NCBI GenBank assembly: GCA_003241055.1 | Contig: QFOD01000018.1 | Coordinates: 62,001-126,000 of the forward strand | Origin: Roseateles depolymerans | GTDB lineage: Bacteria > Pseudomonadota > Gammaproteobacteria > Burkholderiales > Burkholderiaceae_C | DNA length: 64,000 bases | Direction: 5' to 3' | Shown: one piece after another, positions 17,991 through 27,051 of the stretch | Layout: every line of letters starts with the position of its first letter | Position numbering within the stretch: position 1 is the first letter of the stretch | Notes under the pieces: model-generated | What the model saw: only the letters and a program-made list of their open reading frames with translations | What the model was told of the DNA's origin: nothing | Database searches by the model: none | Translations under genes and position numbers: made by a program

Positions 17991-19055
17991 TCAACGGAAC
18001 AGGCTGCTGCCGACATAGGCAGCATGCAGGCGCCGCAGCGCCACCACCCCCAGGGCAGACAGCGGCAGCGCGATCAGCACGCCGACAAAACCCAGCAGAT
18101 GGCCGAAGGCCAGCAGCGCGAAGATCACCATCAACGGTGACAGGCCGATGCGCTCGCCGACGAGCCTCGGGGTCAGCACGAAGCTTTCCAGCAGCTGCCC
18201 CAGACCGAACACCACCGCAACGGCCAGCGGGCCATAGAGGCTGGCGAACTGCAGCACCCCGGCCAGCAGGGCCAGCAGCAACCCGAGGCCGAAACCCACA
18301 TAGGGGATGAAGACCGCCAGCCCGGTGAACACGCCGATGGGCAGCGCCAGGTCAAACCCGGCCAGCGCGAGCGCCGCGCTATAGAACACCGCCAGCGCCC
18401 CCATCACGAGCAGCTGACCGCGCAGGTATTGGCCCAGCATCAGGTCGCATTCCGCCAGGAAGCTGCCCACGGGCTCGCGGACCGAAGGCGGCACCAGGGC
18501 CCAGGCGCGCTGCTGCAGCGACGGCCAGTCGTAGAGCAGATAGAACAGCACCACGGGCAGCAGCACCGCGTTGCCGATCAGCGTCAGCACGAAGCTGCCG
18601 CCGATGCGCGCCGAACTCAAGGCCGCGGCAATCCAGTCTTCCAGATTGGCATCCAGGTACTTGAGCACGAAGGCCTTGATGCTGGCCGTATCCAGCTGCA
18701 GTTGGATACCGTGCGCGGCGAGCCAGGGCGAAAGCTGGTCGTTCGCCGACTTGGCCAGCAGCGGGATCTGCTCGCGCAGCGCCGGCAGCTCCTTGCTGAG
18801 AATCGGCAGGATCAGCAGCAGCAAGGCCAGCAGGGCCAGGCCGAACAGCAGTTCCACCAGCAGCACCGCGAGCGTGCGCGGCACACGCCGTAACGCCAGC
18901 GCCTGCACCGCAGGCGTCAGCACATAGGCCAGCACCGCCGCCGCGATGAAGGGCGAGAGCACCGGCGCCAGCAGCCAGAGCAGCAGCGTCGCGGCCAGCG
19001 CGACGCCCACCCAGGCCAGGACCGAGCGTTGGGGCTTGCTGAGTTTCATCGGCAT
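17991..19055 (-). CDS. AI-2E family transporter (PerM-like permease)
   Basis: A 354-residue membrane protein of the AI-2E/PerM (UPF0118) family. It has paired N-terminal helices (VGVALAATLLLWLLAPVLSP, FIAAAVLAYVLTPAVQAL), a soluble central part around residues 90-160, and C-terminal helices including GVFTGLAVFIPYVGFGLGL and LTPRLVGERIGLSPLMVIFA. Proteins of this group export small solutes or act as Na+/H+ antiporters; the role here is unknown. ATG codons at 19055 and 19049 are both possible. It lies 10 bases upstream of hda. Confidence 0.85.
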   Translation of the reverse strand: MPMKLSKPQRSVLAWVGVALAATLLLWLLAPVLSPFIAAAVLAYVLTPAVQALALRRVPRTLAVLLVELLFGLALLALLLLILPILSKELPALREQIPLLAKSANDQLSPWLAAHGIQLQLDTASIKAFVLKYLDANLEDWIAAALSSARIGGSFVLTLIGNAVLLPVVLFYLLYDWPSLQQRAWALVPPSVREPVGSFLAECDLMLGQYLRGQLLVMGALAVFYSAALALAGFDLALPIGVFTGLAVFIPYVGFGLGLLLALLAGVLQFASLYGPLAVAVVFGLGQLLESFVLTPRLVGERIGLSPLMVIFALLAFGHLLGFVGVLIALPLSALGVVALRRLHAAYVGSSLFR

Positions 19056-19091
19056 CAACGGGCAGTCAGTCGAGGAAAAAGCGCGCGATTG

Positions 19092-19952
19092 TCACTGAAG
19101 CGGCGGCCGGCCCCGGGATTCCAGTGCCAGCAGACGCTCGCGCAGGGCCGCAGCGTCCGGCGCGTCGCCATGCGCGGCCAGATAGGCCTGGAGATCCTCG
19201 ATGCCTTGCGCCTGCAGGTCCAGCGCGATCAAGGCCAGACCGCGGTCGCGCCGCTCGGACAGGTCCTGCGGCAGCAGCGTCACCAGCCGCTGCTGCACGG
19301 CCAGCAGGCGCGGCCAGTCCTGCGACACCCGGTGGATCTCCTTCAGGTTGCGCAGCATGCGCACCAGGATCTGCCGGGGCGGCGCCGCCCGGAGAAAGAA
19401 CTCCAGCGGCAGGTCGAGCTCACCCGGCCAGCCGCTGTGCTGGCGATAGACCGCCAGCATTTCCTCCAGGCGGTTGACCGACAGGGACTCGCCGGTGAAC
19501 GGGTCCAGCACGGCCTCGCCCCCGCCCACCCGGCACTTGACCAGGAAATGCCCCGGAAACGCCACGCCGCTGGCGTTCAGCCCGATCTGTTCGGCCAGCT
19601 CCAGCAGCAGCACCGACAGCGTGATCGGCAGACCGCGGCGCGTCTGCAGCACCTCGTGCACGAAGCTGTTGTCCAGCGCGTAGTAGTTGTTCAGGTTGCC
19701 GGCAAAGCCGAGCTCGCCATGGAAGAAGCGGGTCAGCTGCCGCAGCCGCTGCACGGCGCTGGCATCGGCAGGAATGCGGTCGCGCAAGCGCTTGGCCAGC
19801 GCATCGACATCGTTGAGCACCGACTGCACATCCAGCGCCGGGTGCTCGTCCTGCGCCAGGCAGATGGCGGCCTCGAGCAGCTGAAGATGATCATCGTCCG
19901 CCACCAGACTGGCGAAATACGCCAGCGGCGTGGGCGCGGCCAAATCCATCAT
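19092..19952 (-). CDS. SirB1 family protein (transglutaminase-like fold with TPR tail)
   Basis: A 286-residue protein with NNYYALDNSFVHEVLQTRRG, LPITLSVLLLELAEQIGL and GVAFPGHFLVKC, the signature region of the SirB1 N-terminal (transglutaminase-like) domain. A helical TPR-like C-terminus follows (LLAVQQRLVTLLPQDLSERR and onward). The biochemical role is not settled. The start codon is one base from the murJ stop, so the two are probably cotranscribed. Confidence 0.85.
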   Translation of the reverse strand: MMDLAAPTPLAYFASLVADDDHLQLLEAAICLAQDEHPALDVQSVLNDVDALAKRLRDRIPADASAVQRLRQLTRFFHGELGFAGNLNNYYALDNSFVHEVLQTRRGLPITLSVLLLELAEQIGLNASGVAFPGHFLVKCRVGGGEAVLDPFTGESLSVNRLEEMLAVYRQHSGWPGELDLPLEFFLRAAPPRQILVRMLRNLKEIHRVSQDWPRLLAVQQRLVTLLPQDLSERRDRGLALIALDLQAQGIEDLQAYLAAHGDAPDAAALRERLLALESRGRPPLQ

Positions 19953-19953
19953 G

Positions 19954-21516
19954 TCAGGCCGGCCGCGCGAGGGCGCGCAGCTTCAGCCCCACCAGCGTCA
20001 GCACACCGAAGTAGACGACCGCGCTGCCCATCAGGCTGGCGGCCATCACCAGCGCACGCTGGGTCTCGTGCGCCCCCAGCGCGATCCAGTCGACGCGGAT
20101 CGCCAGCTGCCACTGCAGCAGCCCCATCGCCACGCAGCCCAGCACGACACGCAGCGCGTAGGACAGCCAGCCAGACTCAGGCCGGTAGCTGCCCAGCTTG
20201 CGCAGCCCGCGCAGCAGCCAGGCCGCGTTCACCAGCGCCCCCAGGCCGATGGACAACGCCAGCCCGGCCACGCCGATCCAGGGCACGAACACCAGGTTGA
20301 AGCACTGCGTCAGCACCAGCACCGCCACGGCGATGCGCGCCGGCGTGCCAGTGTCCTGGCGGGCATAAAAGCCCGGCGCCAGCACCTTGACCGCAATCAA
20401 GCCCAGCAGGCCCACGCCCCAACCCATGACCGACTGGGCGGTCTGCGCCACATCGGCCGCCCGGAAAGCCCCGCGGTGGTAGAGCACCGCCGTCAGCGGC
20501 TCGGCAAAGACCAGCAGCGCCACCGCGCAGGGCAGCGCCAGCAGCAGCACCATGCGCAGGCCCCAATCCAGCAGCCGGCTGTAGCGCTCGGACTCGCCCG
20601 AGGCCTGAGCAGCGGACAGCTGCGGGGTCAGCACGGCCGACAGCGCCACGCCCAGCAGGCCGATGGGGAACTCCATCAGCCGGTCCGCATAGTTGAGCCA
20701 GGAGGTCGCCCCCTCGCCCAGATGGCTGGAGATCTGCGTGTTGATCATCAGCGAGAGCTGCGACACCCCCACGCCCAGCAAGGCCGGCCCCATGTTGATC
20801 AGCATGCGCCGCACACCGGGATGGGCCTGTGACTCGCGCAGGCCCCGCCAGCTCCAGCGCATATGCGGCCGCATGCCGATGCGGCTCAGCGCCGGCCACT
20901 GCACCGCCAGCTGCAGCACGCCGCCCAGCATCACGCCGGCCGCCATGCCGTAGATGCCCGGGTAGCCTGCCCGCTCCAGCGGGCCGACCAGCGTCCAGCC
21001 GCAGGCGATCATGGAGAGGTTCAACAACACCGGCGAGGCCGCCGGCACGACGAAGCGGCGCCAAGTGTTCAGGATGCCGGCCGACAGTGCCACCAGCGAC
21101 ATGCAGCCGATGTACGGAAACATGAAGCGGGTCATCACGACCGAGGCATCGAACGAGCGCTCCGACAGCCCCGCACCCAGCAACCACACCAGCACCGGCG
21201 CAGCCAAAATGCCCAGCACCGAGGTGGCCACCAGCGCCCAGAGCAGCACCGTCGCCACGGCGTCGACCAGGCGATGCGTCGCCGTGTCGCCCTCGGTCGC
21301 CCGGCTTGCGGCCAGCAGGGGCACGAAGGCCTGCGAGAACGCGCCTTCAGCGAACAGCCGGCGCAACAGATTGGGAATGCGGAAAGCCACCAGGAAGGCG
21401 TCCGTCATGCCCGTGGCGCCGAACAAGCCCGCCGTCAGCTGCTCGCGGACGAGACCGGTGATGCGCGAGGTCAGGGTCAGCAGGGAGATGGTCGACGCAG
21501 CGCGCAGCAGATTCAT
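19954..21516 (-). CDS. murJ: Lipid II flippase MurJ
   Basis: A 520-residue protein with about fourteen hydrophobic segments. The start [20 protein letters not shown], then [33 protein letters not shown] and [12 protein letters not shown], is diagnostic of MurJ (MviN), which flips lipid-linked peptidoglycan precursor across the inner membrane. It is essential in most bacteria. It is divergent from rpsT, as in many proteobacteria. Confidence 0.97.
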   Translation of the reverse strand: MNLLRAASTISLLTLTSRITGLVREQLTAGLFGATGMTDAFLVAFRIPNLLRRLFAEGAFSQAFVPLLAASRATEGDTATHRLVDAVATVLLWALVATSVLGILAAPVLVWLLGAGLSERSFDASVVMTRFMFPYIGCMSLVALSAGILNTWRRFVVPAASPVLLNLSMIACGWTLVGPLERAGYPGIYGMAAGVMLGGVLQLAVQWPALSRIGMRPHMRWSWRGLRESQAHPGVRRMLINMGPALLGVGVSQLSLMINTQISSHLGEGATSWLNYADRLMEFPIGLLGVALSAVLTPQLSAAQASGESERYSRLLDWGLRMVLLLALPCAVALLVFAEPLTAVLYHRGAFRAADVAQTAQSVMGWGVGLLGLIAVKVLAPGFYARQDTGTPARIAVAVLVLTQCFNLVFVPWIGVAGLALSIGLGALVNAAWLLRGLRKLGSYRPESGWLSYALRVVLGCVAMGLLQWQLAIRVDWIALGAHETQRALVMAASLMGSAVVYFGVLTLVGLKLRALARPA

Positions 21517-21572
21517 GGCGGCGGATTATCACGGCCGCCTCCCTGCGCACCCGGTAACTCGCTTGCAGGTAC

Positions 21573-21602
21573 TTGGCTAAAGCTAAATCCCCATGCTACA
21601 CT
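21573..21602 (+). promoter_or_regulatory. Probable sigma-70 promoter of rpsT
   Basis: TTGGCT at 21573-21578 and TACACT at 21597-21602 are separated by 18 bases, with an extended -10 TG (TGCTACACT). This would start transcription about 30 bases upstream of the rpsT ATG. Confidence 0.6.
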
Positions 21603-21636
21603 CGCCCTCTTTGCACCAACTGGGTATACACACAGC

Positions 21637-21933
21637 ATGGCCACCAGCTCCAAAGCCAAGAAGAAGACCGTCCGCCTGGCATCGGGTCGCAAGCGCGCCC
21701 GTCAGGACGTGAAGCTCAACGCCGCCAACACCGCGCTGCGCTCCAAATTCCGCACGGTCATCAAGAACGTGCAAAAGGCCGTTGTCGCCGGCGACAAGTC
21801 CAAGGCCGCCGAACTGTTCAAGACCGCCCAAGCCGTCATCGACTCCGTCGCCGACAAGGGCATCTTCCACAAGAACAAGGCTGCTCGCCACAAGAGCCGC
21901 CTGTCCGCCAAGATCAAGGCGCTCGCCGCCTGA
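21637..21933 (+). CDS. rpsT: 30S ribosomal protein S20
   Basis: A 98-residue Lys/Ala-rich protein ([20 protein letters not shown] ... [20 protein letters not shown]) matching S20, a primary 16S rRNA-binding protein. A longer in-frame reading extends back into the murJ region on the other strand and was trimmed to the ATG at 21637, where the family begins. It has its own promoter and terminator. Confidence 0.97.
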   Translation: MATSSKAKKKTVRLASGRKRARQDVKLNAANTALRSKFRTVIKNVQKAVVAGDKSKAAELFKTAQAVIDSVADKGIFHKNKAARHKSRLSAKIKALAA

Positions 21934-21956
21934 CAACCAATCCAGCTCTGGTGCAA

Positions 21957-21986
21957 GCAAAAGGCCCGCGCAAGCGGGCTTTTTGC
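21957..21986 (+). terminator. Terminator after rpsT
   Basis: The inverted repeat GCAAAAGGCCCGC / GCGGGCTTTTTGC (one G-T pair, loop GCAA at 21970-21973) ends in a T run. The A-rich left arm means it may also work for the leftward hydrolase transcript. Confidence 0.8.
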
Positions 21987-22023
21987 ATTTCTGCGCCTCT
22001 CGCCCGCACGGAAATCACCACCT

Positions 22024-22896
22024 TCAGTGCCAGGCCCCTGGCGCGACGCCCTGCAGGCGTCGATCACGCAGCCACTCGGCCACAGCGCGCGCCACCCACT
22101 GCGGGTCGTCCAGCGGCAGGTCATGGCCGGCCTGCGCATGCAGCCGCAGCGGCGCCCCCCAGGCGCGGCTGATGGCCTGGGAACAGCGCCAATCCACCAG
22201 GCTGTCCCCCTTGCTGCACAGCAGCAGCATCGGCGCGCCGGGCCGCGTGCGGCTAGCGCGATAGCGCATCGCCGCCAGCCATTGGCGAACGGTATTGCGA
22301 ACACGCAGCGGGTGCCGGCGCTGCAATTCCACCCAGCGATCCAGCACCACCTCGGCGGAAGCCATGCGCGTGGTCAGCCTTAGCACGCGCTGCTCGCGCA
22401 TGCGGGCACCGAAGCGGGTCAGCGACAGCAGCAGCAGACTCAGGTAGTTCAGCGGCCGCGAACGACGAAACACCTCGCTGAAAGGGCGCAGGCTCGCATT
22501 GATCAGGACGCCCGCCTGCACCTCGGCTGGAAAGCGGTTGACCCAATCGGTCACGACCATCGCGCCGAGCGACATGCCGACCAGCCAGACCGGCGTCTGC
22601 ACCCCGCGGCGCCGGAGTTCCTCGCGGCAGGCGTCCACAAAGGCCGCAACCTGTGTCGGGCTGGCCTGCTGGTGCAACGAGCCATTGCCCGGCAGATCCA
22701 GCAGCAGCAGTTCGGCCCCGGGCTGTTGCTGCTGAAGCGCGGCCCGAAAGACGGCCGGGAAGTCACCCCAATGCGCGCCTTCGCGCGACAGCCCGCGCAG
22801 CAGCACCCAAACAGGCGCATCCTGAGCAGCCGCAGCCGCACCCAAAGCGGACGGTGGCGGTGATTCGTGCGGCAGGGAGGAGGCGCTGAGATTCAT
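22024..22896 (-). CDS. Alpha/beta-fold hydrolase
   Basis: A 290-residue hydrolase with nucleophile elbow VGMSLGAMVV, an Asp in CSKGDSLVD and a His in QAGHDLPLDDP, giving a complete Ser-Asp-His triad. The oxyanion region is WVLLRGLSREGAHWG. The ATG at 22894-22896 was chosen; the only earlier in-frame start is a TTG. No substrate can be assigned, and esterase, lipase or thioesterase activity are all possible. Confidence 0.82.
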   Translation of the reverse strand: MNLSASSLPHESPPPSALGAAAAAQDAPVWVLLRGLSREGAHWGDFPAVFRAALQQQQPGAELLLLDLPGNGSLHQQASPTQVAAFVDACREELRRRGVQTPVWLVGMSLGAMVVTDWVNRFPAEVQAGVLINASLRPFSEVFRRSRPLNYLSLLLLSLTRFGARMREQRVLRLTTRMASAEVVLDRWVELQRRHPLRVRNTVRQWLAAMRYRASRTRPGAPMLLLCSKGDSLVDWRCSQAISRAWGAPLRLHAQAGHDLPLDDPQWVARAVAEWLRDRRLQGVAPGAWH

Positions 22897-22971
22897 CGGC
22901 AGGCGGAAAACGCCGGCCGAGAATAGCGTCAAGTCGACTCTCGGTGGGGCGCCTGTCGTGCGTACGAGTCG

Positions 22972-23310
22972 CTAGCCTTTGGGACGCGCTTCGCTGCCGT
23001 CGGGCAGCAGGCAGGCATCGGCCACCTGCAGATGGTTGTCGCGGGCGAAGTTCATGACGAAGTCCCAGGCCATGGGTTCGAGCCGGCGCAGTTCCTCGTT
23101 CACGATCACGCACTTGACGCCGTTGATCACCGTGGGCACGCACAGCGGCGAATAGCCAATGTGTGCTCCGATCCCCGCTCGGGCCCCGCCCGGGCGGAAG
23201 CAGGACATGGCACCGGCCAGGCGCTCCGCCCAGTCACTGGGCCGGAACGTCCGGCCATCCAAGGTGACCCCCTGGATGAATACTTCGCGCGGCGGTGTAG
23301 TCGAACTCAT
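22972..23310 (-). CDS. DUF3579 domain protein
   Basis: A 112-residue protein (MSSTTPPREVFIQGVTLDGR ... INGVKCVIVNEELRRLEPMA ...) of the DUF3579 family, found mainly in betaproteobacteria and usually divergent from argD as here. The ATG at 23308-23310 was chosen. A longer reading enters the argD promoter region. The function is unknown; the conserved neighbourhood suggests a link to arginine synthesis. Confidence 0.8.
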   Translation of the reverse strand: MSSTTPPREVFIQGVTLDGRTFRPSDWAERLAGAMSCFRPGGARAGIGAHIGYSPLCVPTVINGVKCVIVNEELRRLEPMAWDFVMNFARDNHLQVADACLLPDGSEARPKG

Positions 23311-23458
23311 TGGCAGCAGTTTGACGGCTTCGAAGCACCGCCGGAAAACCCGTGATTGTGCCTTGGATGTGTTGCGCTGCAGCACACTCCGGCATAACCC
23401 GTAGGGGCACCCTAGAATCTTCGCTCCTTCAACCTTTGGATTCCCTGACGGAGAACCG

Positions 23459-24664
23459 ATGAACGCTGTCCCTCCCTCGCCTGCCAGCCACGTGATGCCT
23501 ACCTACGGCCGCCTGCCCGTTGCCTTCTCGCACGGCCAGGGCGCCTGGGTCTGGGACGTGGAAGGCCGACGATACCTGGATGGCCTCGCCGGCATTGCCG
23601 TCAACACGCTGGGCCACAACCACCCACGCCTGGTGCCGGCGCTGCAGGACCAGGTGGCCAAGCTGATCCACACGAGCAACTATTACCAGTCGCCGCTGCA
23701 GGAGCAGCTGGCCGACAAGCTCTGCGAGATCTCGGGCCTGGCCAACGTGTTCTTCTGCAACAGCGGCCTGGAGGCCAACGAGGCGGCGCTGAAGATCGCC
23801 CGCAAGTTCGGCCATGACCGCGGCAATCACAACCCCGCCGTCATCGTCTTCGAGGGCGCCTTCCACGGCCGCTCCATCGCCACGCTGTCGGCCACCGGCA
23901 ACCCCAAGGTGCAGGCAGGCTTTGGGCCGCTGGTGCCGGGCTTTGTGCGCGTGCCGCTGAACGACATCGCCGCCGTCGAGGCCGCCATCAAGGCCCACCC
24001 GGAGGTCACGGCCATCTTCCTGGAGACCATCCAGGGCGAAGGCGGCATCAACGCCGCGCGGGTCGAGTTCCTGCAGGCGCTACGCCAGCTGTGCGACGCG
24101 CACGACCTGCTGCTGATGCTGGACGAGGTGCAATGCGGTGTCGGCCGCACCGGCAAGTGGTTTGCGCACCAGTGGGCCGGCATCAAGCCGGACGTGATGC
24201 CGCTGGCCAAGGGCCTGGGCTCGGGCGTGCCCATCGGTGCGGTCGTCTGCGGCCCGCGTGCGGCCCATGTGCTGCAGGCCGGCAACCATGGCACCACCTT
24301 CGGCGGCAATCCGCTGGCCATGCGTGCGGGCATCGAGACCCTGAAGGTCATGGAAGACGACGGGCTGCTGGCCAATGCAGCAGCCGTGGGTGCCACGCTG
24401 CGCCAGGCGCTGGCCGATGGACTGGCGGGCGTGGACGGCCTGGTCGAGATCCGTGGCCAGGGCCTGATGCTGGGCATCGAGCTCGACCGCCCGGCCGGCG
24501 CACTGCTGTCGCAGGCACTGGAGAACGGCCTGCTGATCAGCGTGACCGCCGACCGCGTGGTGCGCCTGCTGCCCGCGCTGATCCTGTCGCATGACGAAGC
24601 GCGTGAGATTGCGACGCGCCTGCTGCCGCTGATCAAGGCCCTGCTGGCCCAGCCCAAGCCATGA
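23459..24664 (+). CDS. argD: Acetylornithine aminotransferase
   Basis: A 401-residue class III PLP aminotransferase. It has NSGLEANEAALKIARK, FEGAFHGRSIATLSATGN, LDEVQCGVGRTGKWFAHQ, and PLAKGLGSGVPIG with the Schiff-base lysine at Lys251. The enzyme converts N-acetylglutamate semialdehyde to N-acetylornithine in arginine biosynthesis (and may act on succinyl-diaminopimelate). It overlaps argF by 4 bases (ATGA), which supports the assignment. Confidence 0.93.
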   Translation: MNAVPPSPASHVMPTYGRLPVAFSHGQGAWVWDVEGRRYLDGLAGIAVNTLGHNHPRLVPALQDQVAKLIHTSNYYQSPLQEQLADKLCEISGLANVFFCNSGLEANEAALKIARKFGHDRGNHNPAVIVFEGAFHGRSIATLSATGNPKVQAGFGPLVPGFVRVPLNDIAAVEAAIKAHPEVTAIFLETIQGEGGINAARVEFLQALRQLCDAHDLLLMLDEVQCGVGRTGKWFAHQWAGIKPDVMPLAKGLGSGVPIGAVVCGPRAAHVLQAGNHGTTFGGNPLAMRAGIETLKVMEDDGLLANAAAVGATLRQALADGLAGVDGLVEIRGQGLMLGIELDRPAGALLSQALENGLLISVTADRVVRLLPALILSHDEAREIATRLLPLIKALLAQPKP

Positions 24665-25623
24665 AGCCGGGGAACAGCCTGATGCGCCACTACCTGCAGT
24701 TCAAGGACTTCCGCGCCGAGGAATACGGCCACCTGTTCGAACGCGCCGCCACCATCAAGCGCCGCTTCAAGAACTACGAGAAATACCAGCCGCTGCAGGA
24801 CCGCACGCTGGCCATGATCTTCGAGAAGGCCAGCACCCGCACCCGCGTGAGCTTCGAGGCCGGCATGTACCAGATGGGCGGCTCGGTGGTGCACCTGACC
24901 ACCGGCGACAGCCAGCTGGGCCGCGCCGAGCCCATCGAGGATTCGGCCCGCGTCATCAGCCGCATGGTCGACATCGTGATGATCCGCACCTTCGAGCAGA
25001 GCAAGCTCGAGCGCTTCGCCGCGCACTCGCGCGTGCCGGTCATCAACGGCCTGACCAACGAGTACCACCCCTGCCAGATCCTGGCCGACCTGTTCACCTT
25101 CATCGAACAGCGCGGCATGGACCGGCGCGGCGCCATCGACATGGACTGCCTCAAGGGCCGCGTCGTGGCCTGGGTGGGCGACGGCAACAACATGGCCAAC
25201 ACCTGGCTGCAGGCCGCCGAGATCCTGGGCTTCAAGGTGCATGTGAGCACGCCGAGCGGCTACGAGATCGACCCGGCCGTAGCCGGCGTGAAGGACGCGA
25301 GCTGCTACCAGGTCTTCAAGGACCCGCGCGAAGCCTGCGTCGGCGCCGACCTGGTGACCACCGACGTCTGGACCAGCATGGGCTATGAAGCCGAGAACGA
25401 GGCCCGCCGGGCCGCGTTCGCCGACTGGTGCGTGGATGCCGACATGATGGCCCGCGCCAAGCCCGACGCGCTCTTCATGCACTGCCTGCCGGCGCACCGT
25501 GGCGAAGAGGTGGCGGCCGACGTCATCGACGGCCCGCAGTCTGTCGTGTGGGACGAAGCAGAGAACCGTATGCACGTGCAGAAGGCCCTGATGGAGTACC
25601 TGCTGCTCGGGCGGATTGGCTGA
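24661..25623 (+). CDS. argF: Ornithine carbamoyltransferase
   Basis: A 320-residue enzyme joining carbamoyl phosphate and ornithine to citrulline. Motifs are EKASTRTRVSFE (STRTR at 58-62, carbamoyl-phosphate site), NGLTNEYHPCQILADL (HPCQ), WVGDGNNMANTW, and FMHCLPAHRGEEV (HCLP, ornithine site). The start overlaps argD's stop. An alternative start at 24682 would drop seven residues. A strong terminator follows. Confidence 0.97.
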   Translation: MKPGNSLMRHYLQFKDFRAEEYGHLFERAATIKRRFKNYEKYQPLQDRTLAMIFEKASTRTRVSFEAGMYQMGGSVVHLTTGDSQLGRAEPIEDSARVISRMVDIVMIRTFEQSKLERFAAHSRVPVINGLTNEYHPCQILADLFTFIEQRGMDRRGAIDMDCLKGRVVAWVGDGNNMANTWLQAAEILGFKVHVSTPSGYEIDPAVAGVKDASCYQVFKDPREACVGADLVTTDVWTSMGYEAENEARRAAFADWCVDADMMARAKPDALFMHCLPAHRGEEVAADVIDGPQSVVWDEAENRMHVQKALMEYLLLGRIG

Positions 25624-25645
25624 CGCCCTCCCCGCTTCACGCAAA

Positions 25646-25676
25646 CAAAAAGCCGGCTGAACCAGCCGGCTTTTTT
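25646..25676. terminator. Bidirectional terminator between argF and PEP-CTERM gene
   Basis: AGCCGGCTG / CAGCCGGCT with loop AAC (25651-25671), flanked by an A run on the left and T6 on the right. It serves argF on the plus strand and the convergent PEP-CTERM gene on the minus strand. Confidence 0.88.
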
Positions 25677-25691
25677 CGTCTGTAGCCTCGA

Positions 25692-26291
25692 TCAGCCGCG
25701 GCGGCGACGCGACGCTGCCAGCAGTGCGCCACCGGCCAGCAGCATCAGCGCGCTGGTGGGTTCGGGCACGGCCGAGATGTTGTCCAGCGCCGCCACATTG
25801 GCCGCGCCGGTCAGGTCGAACGAATGGGCCGCGCCCAGGAAGCTGAACGCCGCCGAGTTCCAGCTCGTGTAGTCGGACGTGTTGGCGCTGAGCGTGATCG
25901 TGCCCAGCAGGTCGCCCGTGCCGTTCAGGCCCGAGTAGGCCTTGATCTCGAAATCGGCCGTCGACGAGTAGAAGAAGTTCAGACCGCCCTCGACGCCGCC
26001 CTGCACGTTCATGAAGGCCGTGGTGTTCTGCACACCATCCAACTGCACGAAGCCCACGCCCAGCGGCGACGGGGCACCGGCGTAGTAGCTGCCGTCGGGC
26101 AGGCTGCCCAGGCCGTCGCCGTTGGACAGGCCCAGCACATTGGTGAAGCTCACGCCGAGCGGCGCATAGGCGTCATCGACCGTCTGGCCGTAGTCCCAGG
26201 CCTTTTCAAAGTCGACCACGAACGAGGAGCCGGACGCAAACGCCGGCGCGGCCAGGCCCAGGGCCAGCACGAGGGGGACGAGTTTCTTCAT
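25692..26291 (-). CDS. PEP-CTERM sorting domain exported protein
   Basis: A 199-residue protein. It has a signal peptide MKKLVPLVLALGLAAPAFAS, a Gly/Ser/Asn-rich beta-type body with no cysteine, and a C-terminal tripartite sorting signal: VPEPT at about 176-180, a hydrophobic segment SALMLLAGGALLAAS, and RRRRG. Such proteins are processed by exosortase and accompany exopolysaccharide production. No exosortase is in the window. GGAG precedes the ATG at good spacing. The body shows no recognised enzyme motif. Confidence 0.85.
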   Translation of the reverse strand: MKKLVPLVLALGLAAPAFASGSSFVVDFEKAWDYGQTVDDAYAPLGVSFTNVLGLSNGDGLGSLPDGSYYAGAPSPLGVGFVQLDGVQNTTAFMNVQGGVEGGLNFFYSSTADFEIKAYSGLNGTGDLLGTITLSANTSDYTSWNSAAFSFLGAAHSFDLTGAANVAALDNISAVPEPTSALMLLAGGALLAASRRRRG

Positions 26292-26471
26292 CAGTCACTC
26301 CAGCATCAAAAAGAAAGACGGCGCAAGCCGCAGCGAAATCGGGCGGAGTGTGGTTCGTGAAAAAGTCAACGGCGTGACGTTTCTTCACACGTCGCCCCCG
26401 CATCACCATGGTCACCGAGCCGTCACGGAGCGCTGCCAAGGTTCGCCGCATTCAAGCCCGGACGACCCGCC

Positions 26472-26939
26472 ATGCCCCACACCAAGCCCCTCCTCGATGC
26501 ACCACGCCGCGGCCTGCTGCTCGCCATGGCCGGAATCGGCCTCGCCACCCTGGCCCGTCCGGCCCGCGCCTGCGACTTCTACAGCGCGACCATGCGCATC
26601 TGGCATCCGTGGACAAGGGCCACCCGCGTCGACGCTGACACGGCCATCCTGTGCATGCGCTTCGACGAGGTGCAGCGGGACGATCGCCTGATCTCCGTCA
26701 CCACCCCGGTCGCCGCTGGCGTTCGCCTGGTGGGGCCAGACGTCAAGGCGGGGGAAGCGTTCACGCTCGAGATTCCCGCCGGCCGAGAGCTGACCTTGAA
26801 GGAAGACGGCCTGCACATCGAGCTGGTGGACCTGCAGATGCCGCTGCAGATCGGGCGCAGCTTCCCTCTGCAACTCGGCTTCGAGCATGGCGGACAGGTG
26901 AATGCCTTGCTGAACGTCGACTACGGGAGCTTTCGCTGA
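26472..26939 (+). CDS. PCuAC-like periplasmic protein with degenerate copper site
   Basis: A 155-residue exported protein. The N-terminus has a twin-arginine-like APRRGLLLAMAGIGLATLAR ending in PARAC. The rest follows the PCu(A)C (DUF461) copper chaperone pattern: IWHPWTRAT, DDRLISVTTPVAAGVRL, EIPAGRELTLKEDGLHIELV, and LQLGFEHGGQVNALLNV. The family copper ligands are H(M)x10Mx21HxM. Here the first His is absent (VRLVG), the middle Met is absent, and HxM is HIE, so only one ligand remains. It is therefore a fold relative that may not carry copper. Confidence 0.65.
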   Translation: MPHTKPLLDAPRRGLLLAMAGIGLATLARPARACDFYSATMRIWHPWTRATRVDADTAILCMRFDEVQRDDRLISVTTPVAAGVRLVGPDVKAGEAFTLEIPAGRELTLKEDGLHIELVDLQMPLQIGRSFPLQLGFEHGGQVNALLNVDYGSFR

Positions 26940-26962
26940 GGCGCCGTTGCGAATCTTGCGAA

Positions 26963-26978
26963 TGACGTGAATACGTCA
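26963..26978. repeat. Inverted repeat upstream of PHP-domain gene
   Basis: TGACGT-GAAT-ACGTCA is a perfect 6-bp dyad, about 75 bases upstream of the PHP gene start. A related, looser dyad (TGACGT, 8-base spacer, ACGTC) lies at 26375-26393 upstream of the PEP-CTERM gene. It could be an operator. Confidence 0.45.
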
Positions 26979-27051
26979 CGGAAGGTTCATCCCCGCTGCC
27001 TAGCATCCGCCCCGTTTACACGCCTTCACCCATCTTTTCGGAGCCTTGTCC

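Noticed and set aside
23413..23418. TAGAAT as argD -10 element
   Set aside because: A good -10 match, but no acceptable -35 lies at 16-18 bases, so it was left out of the feature list.
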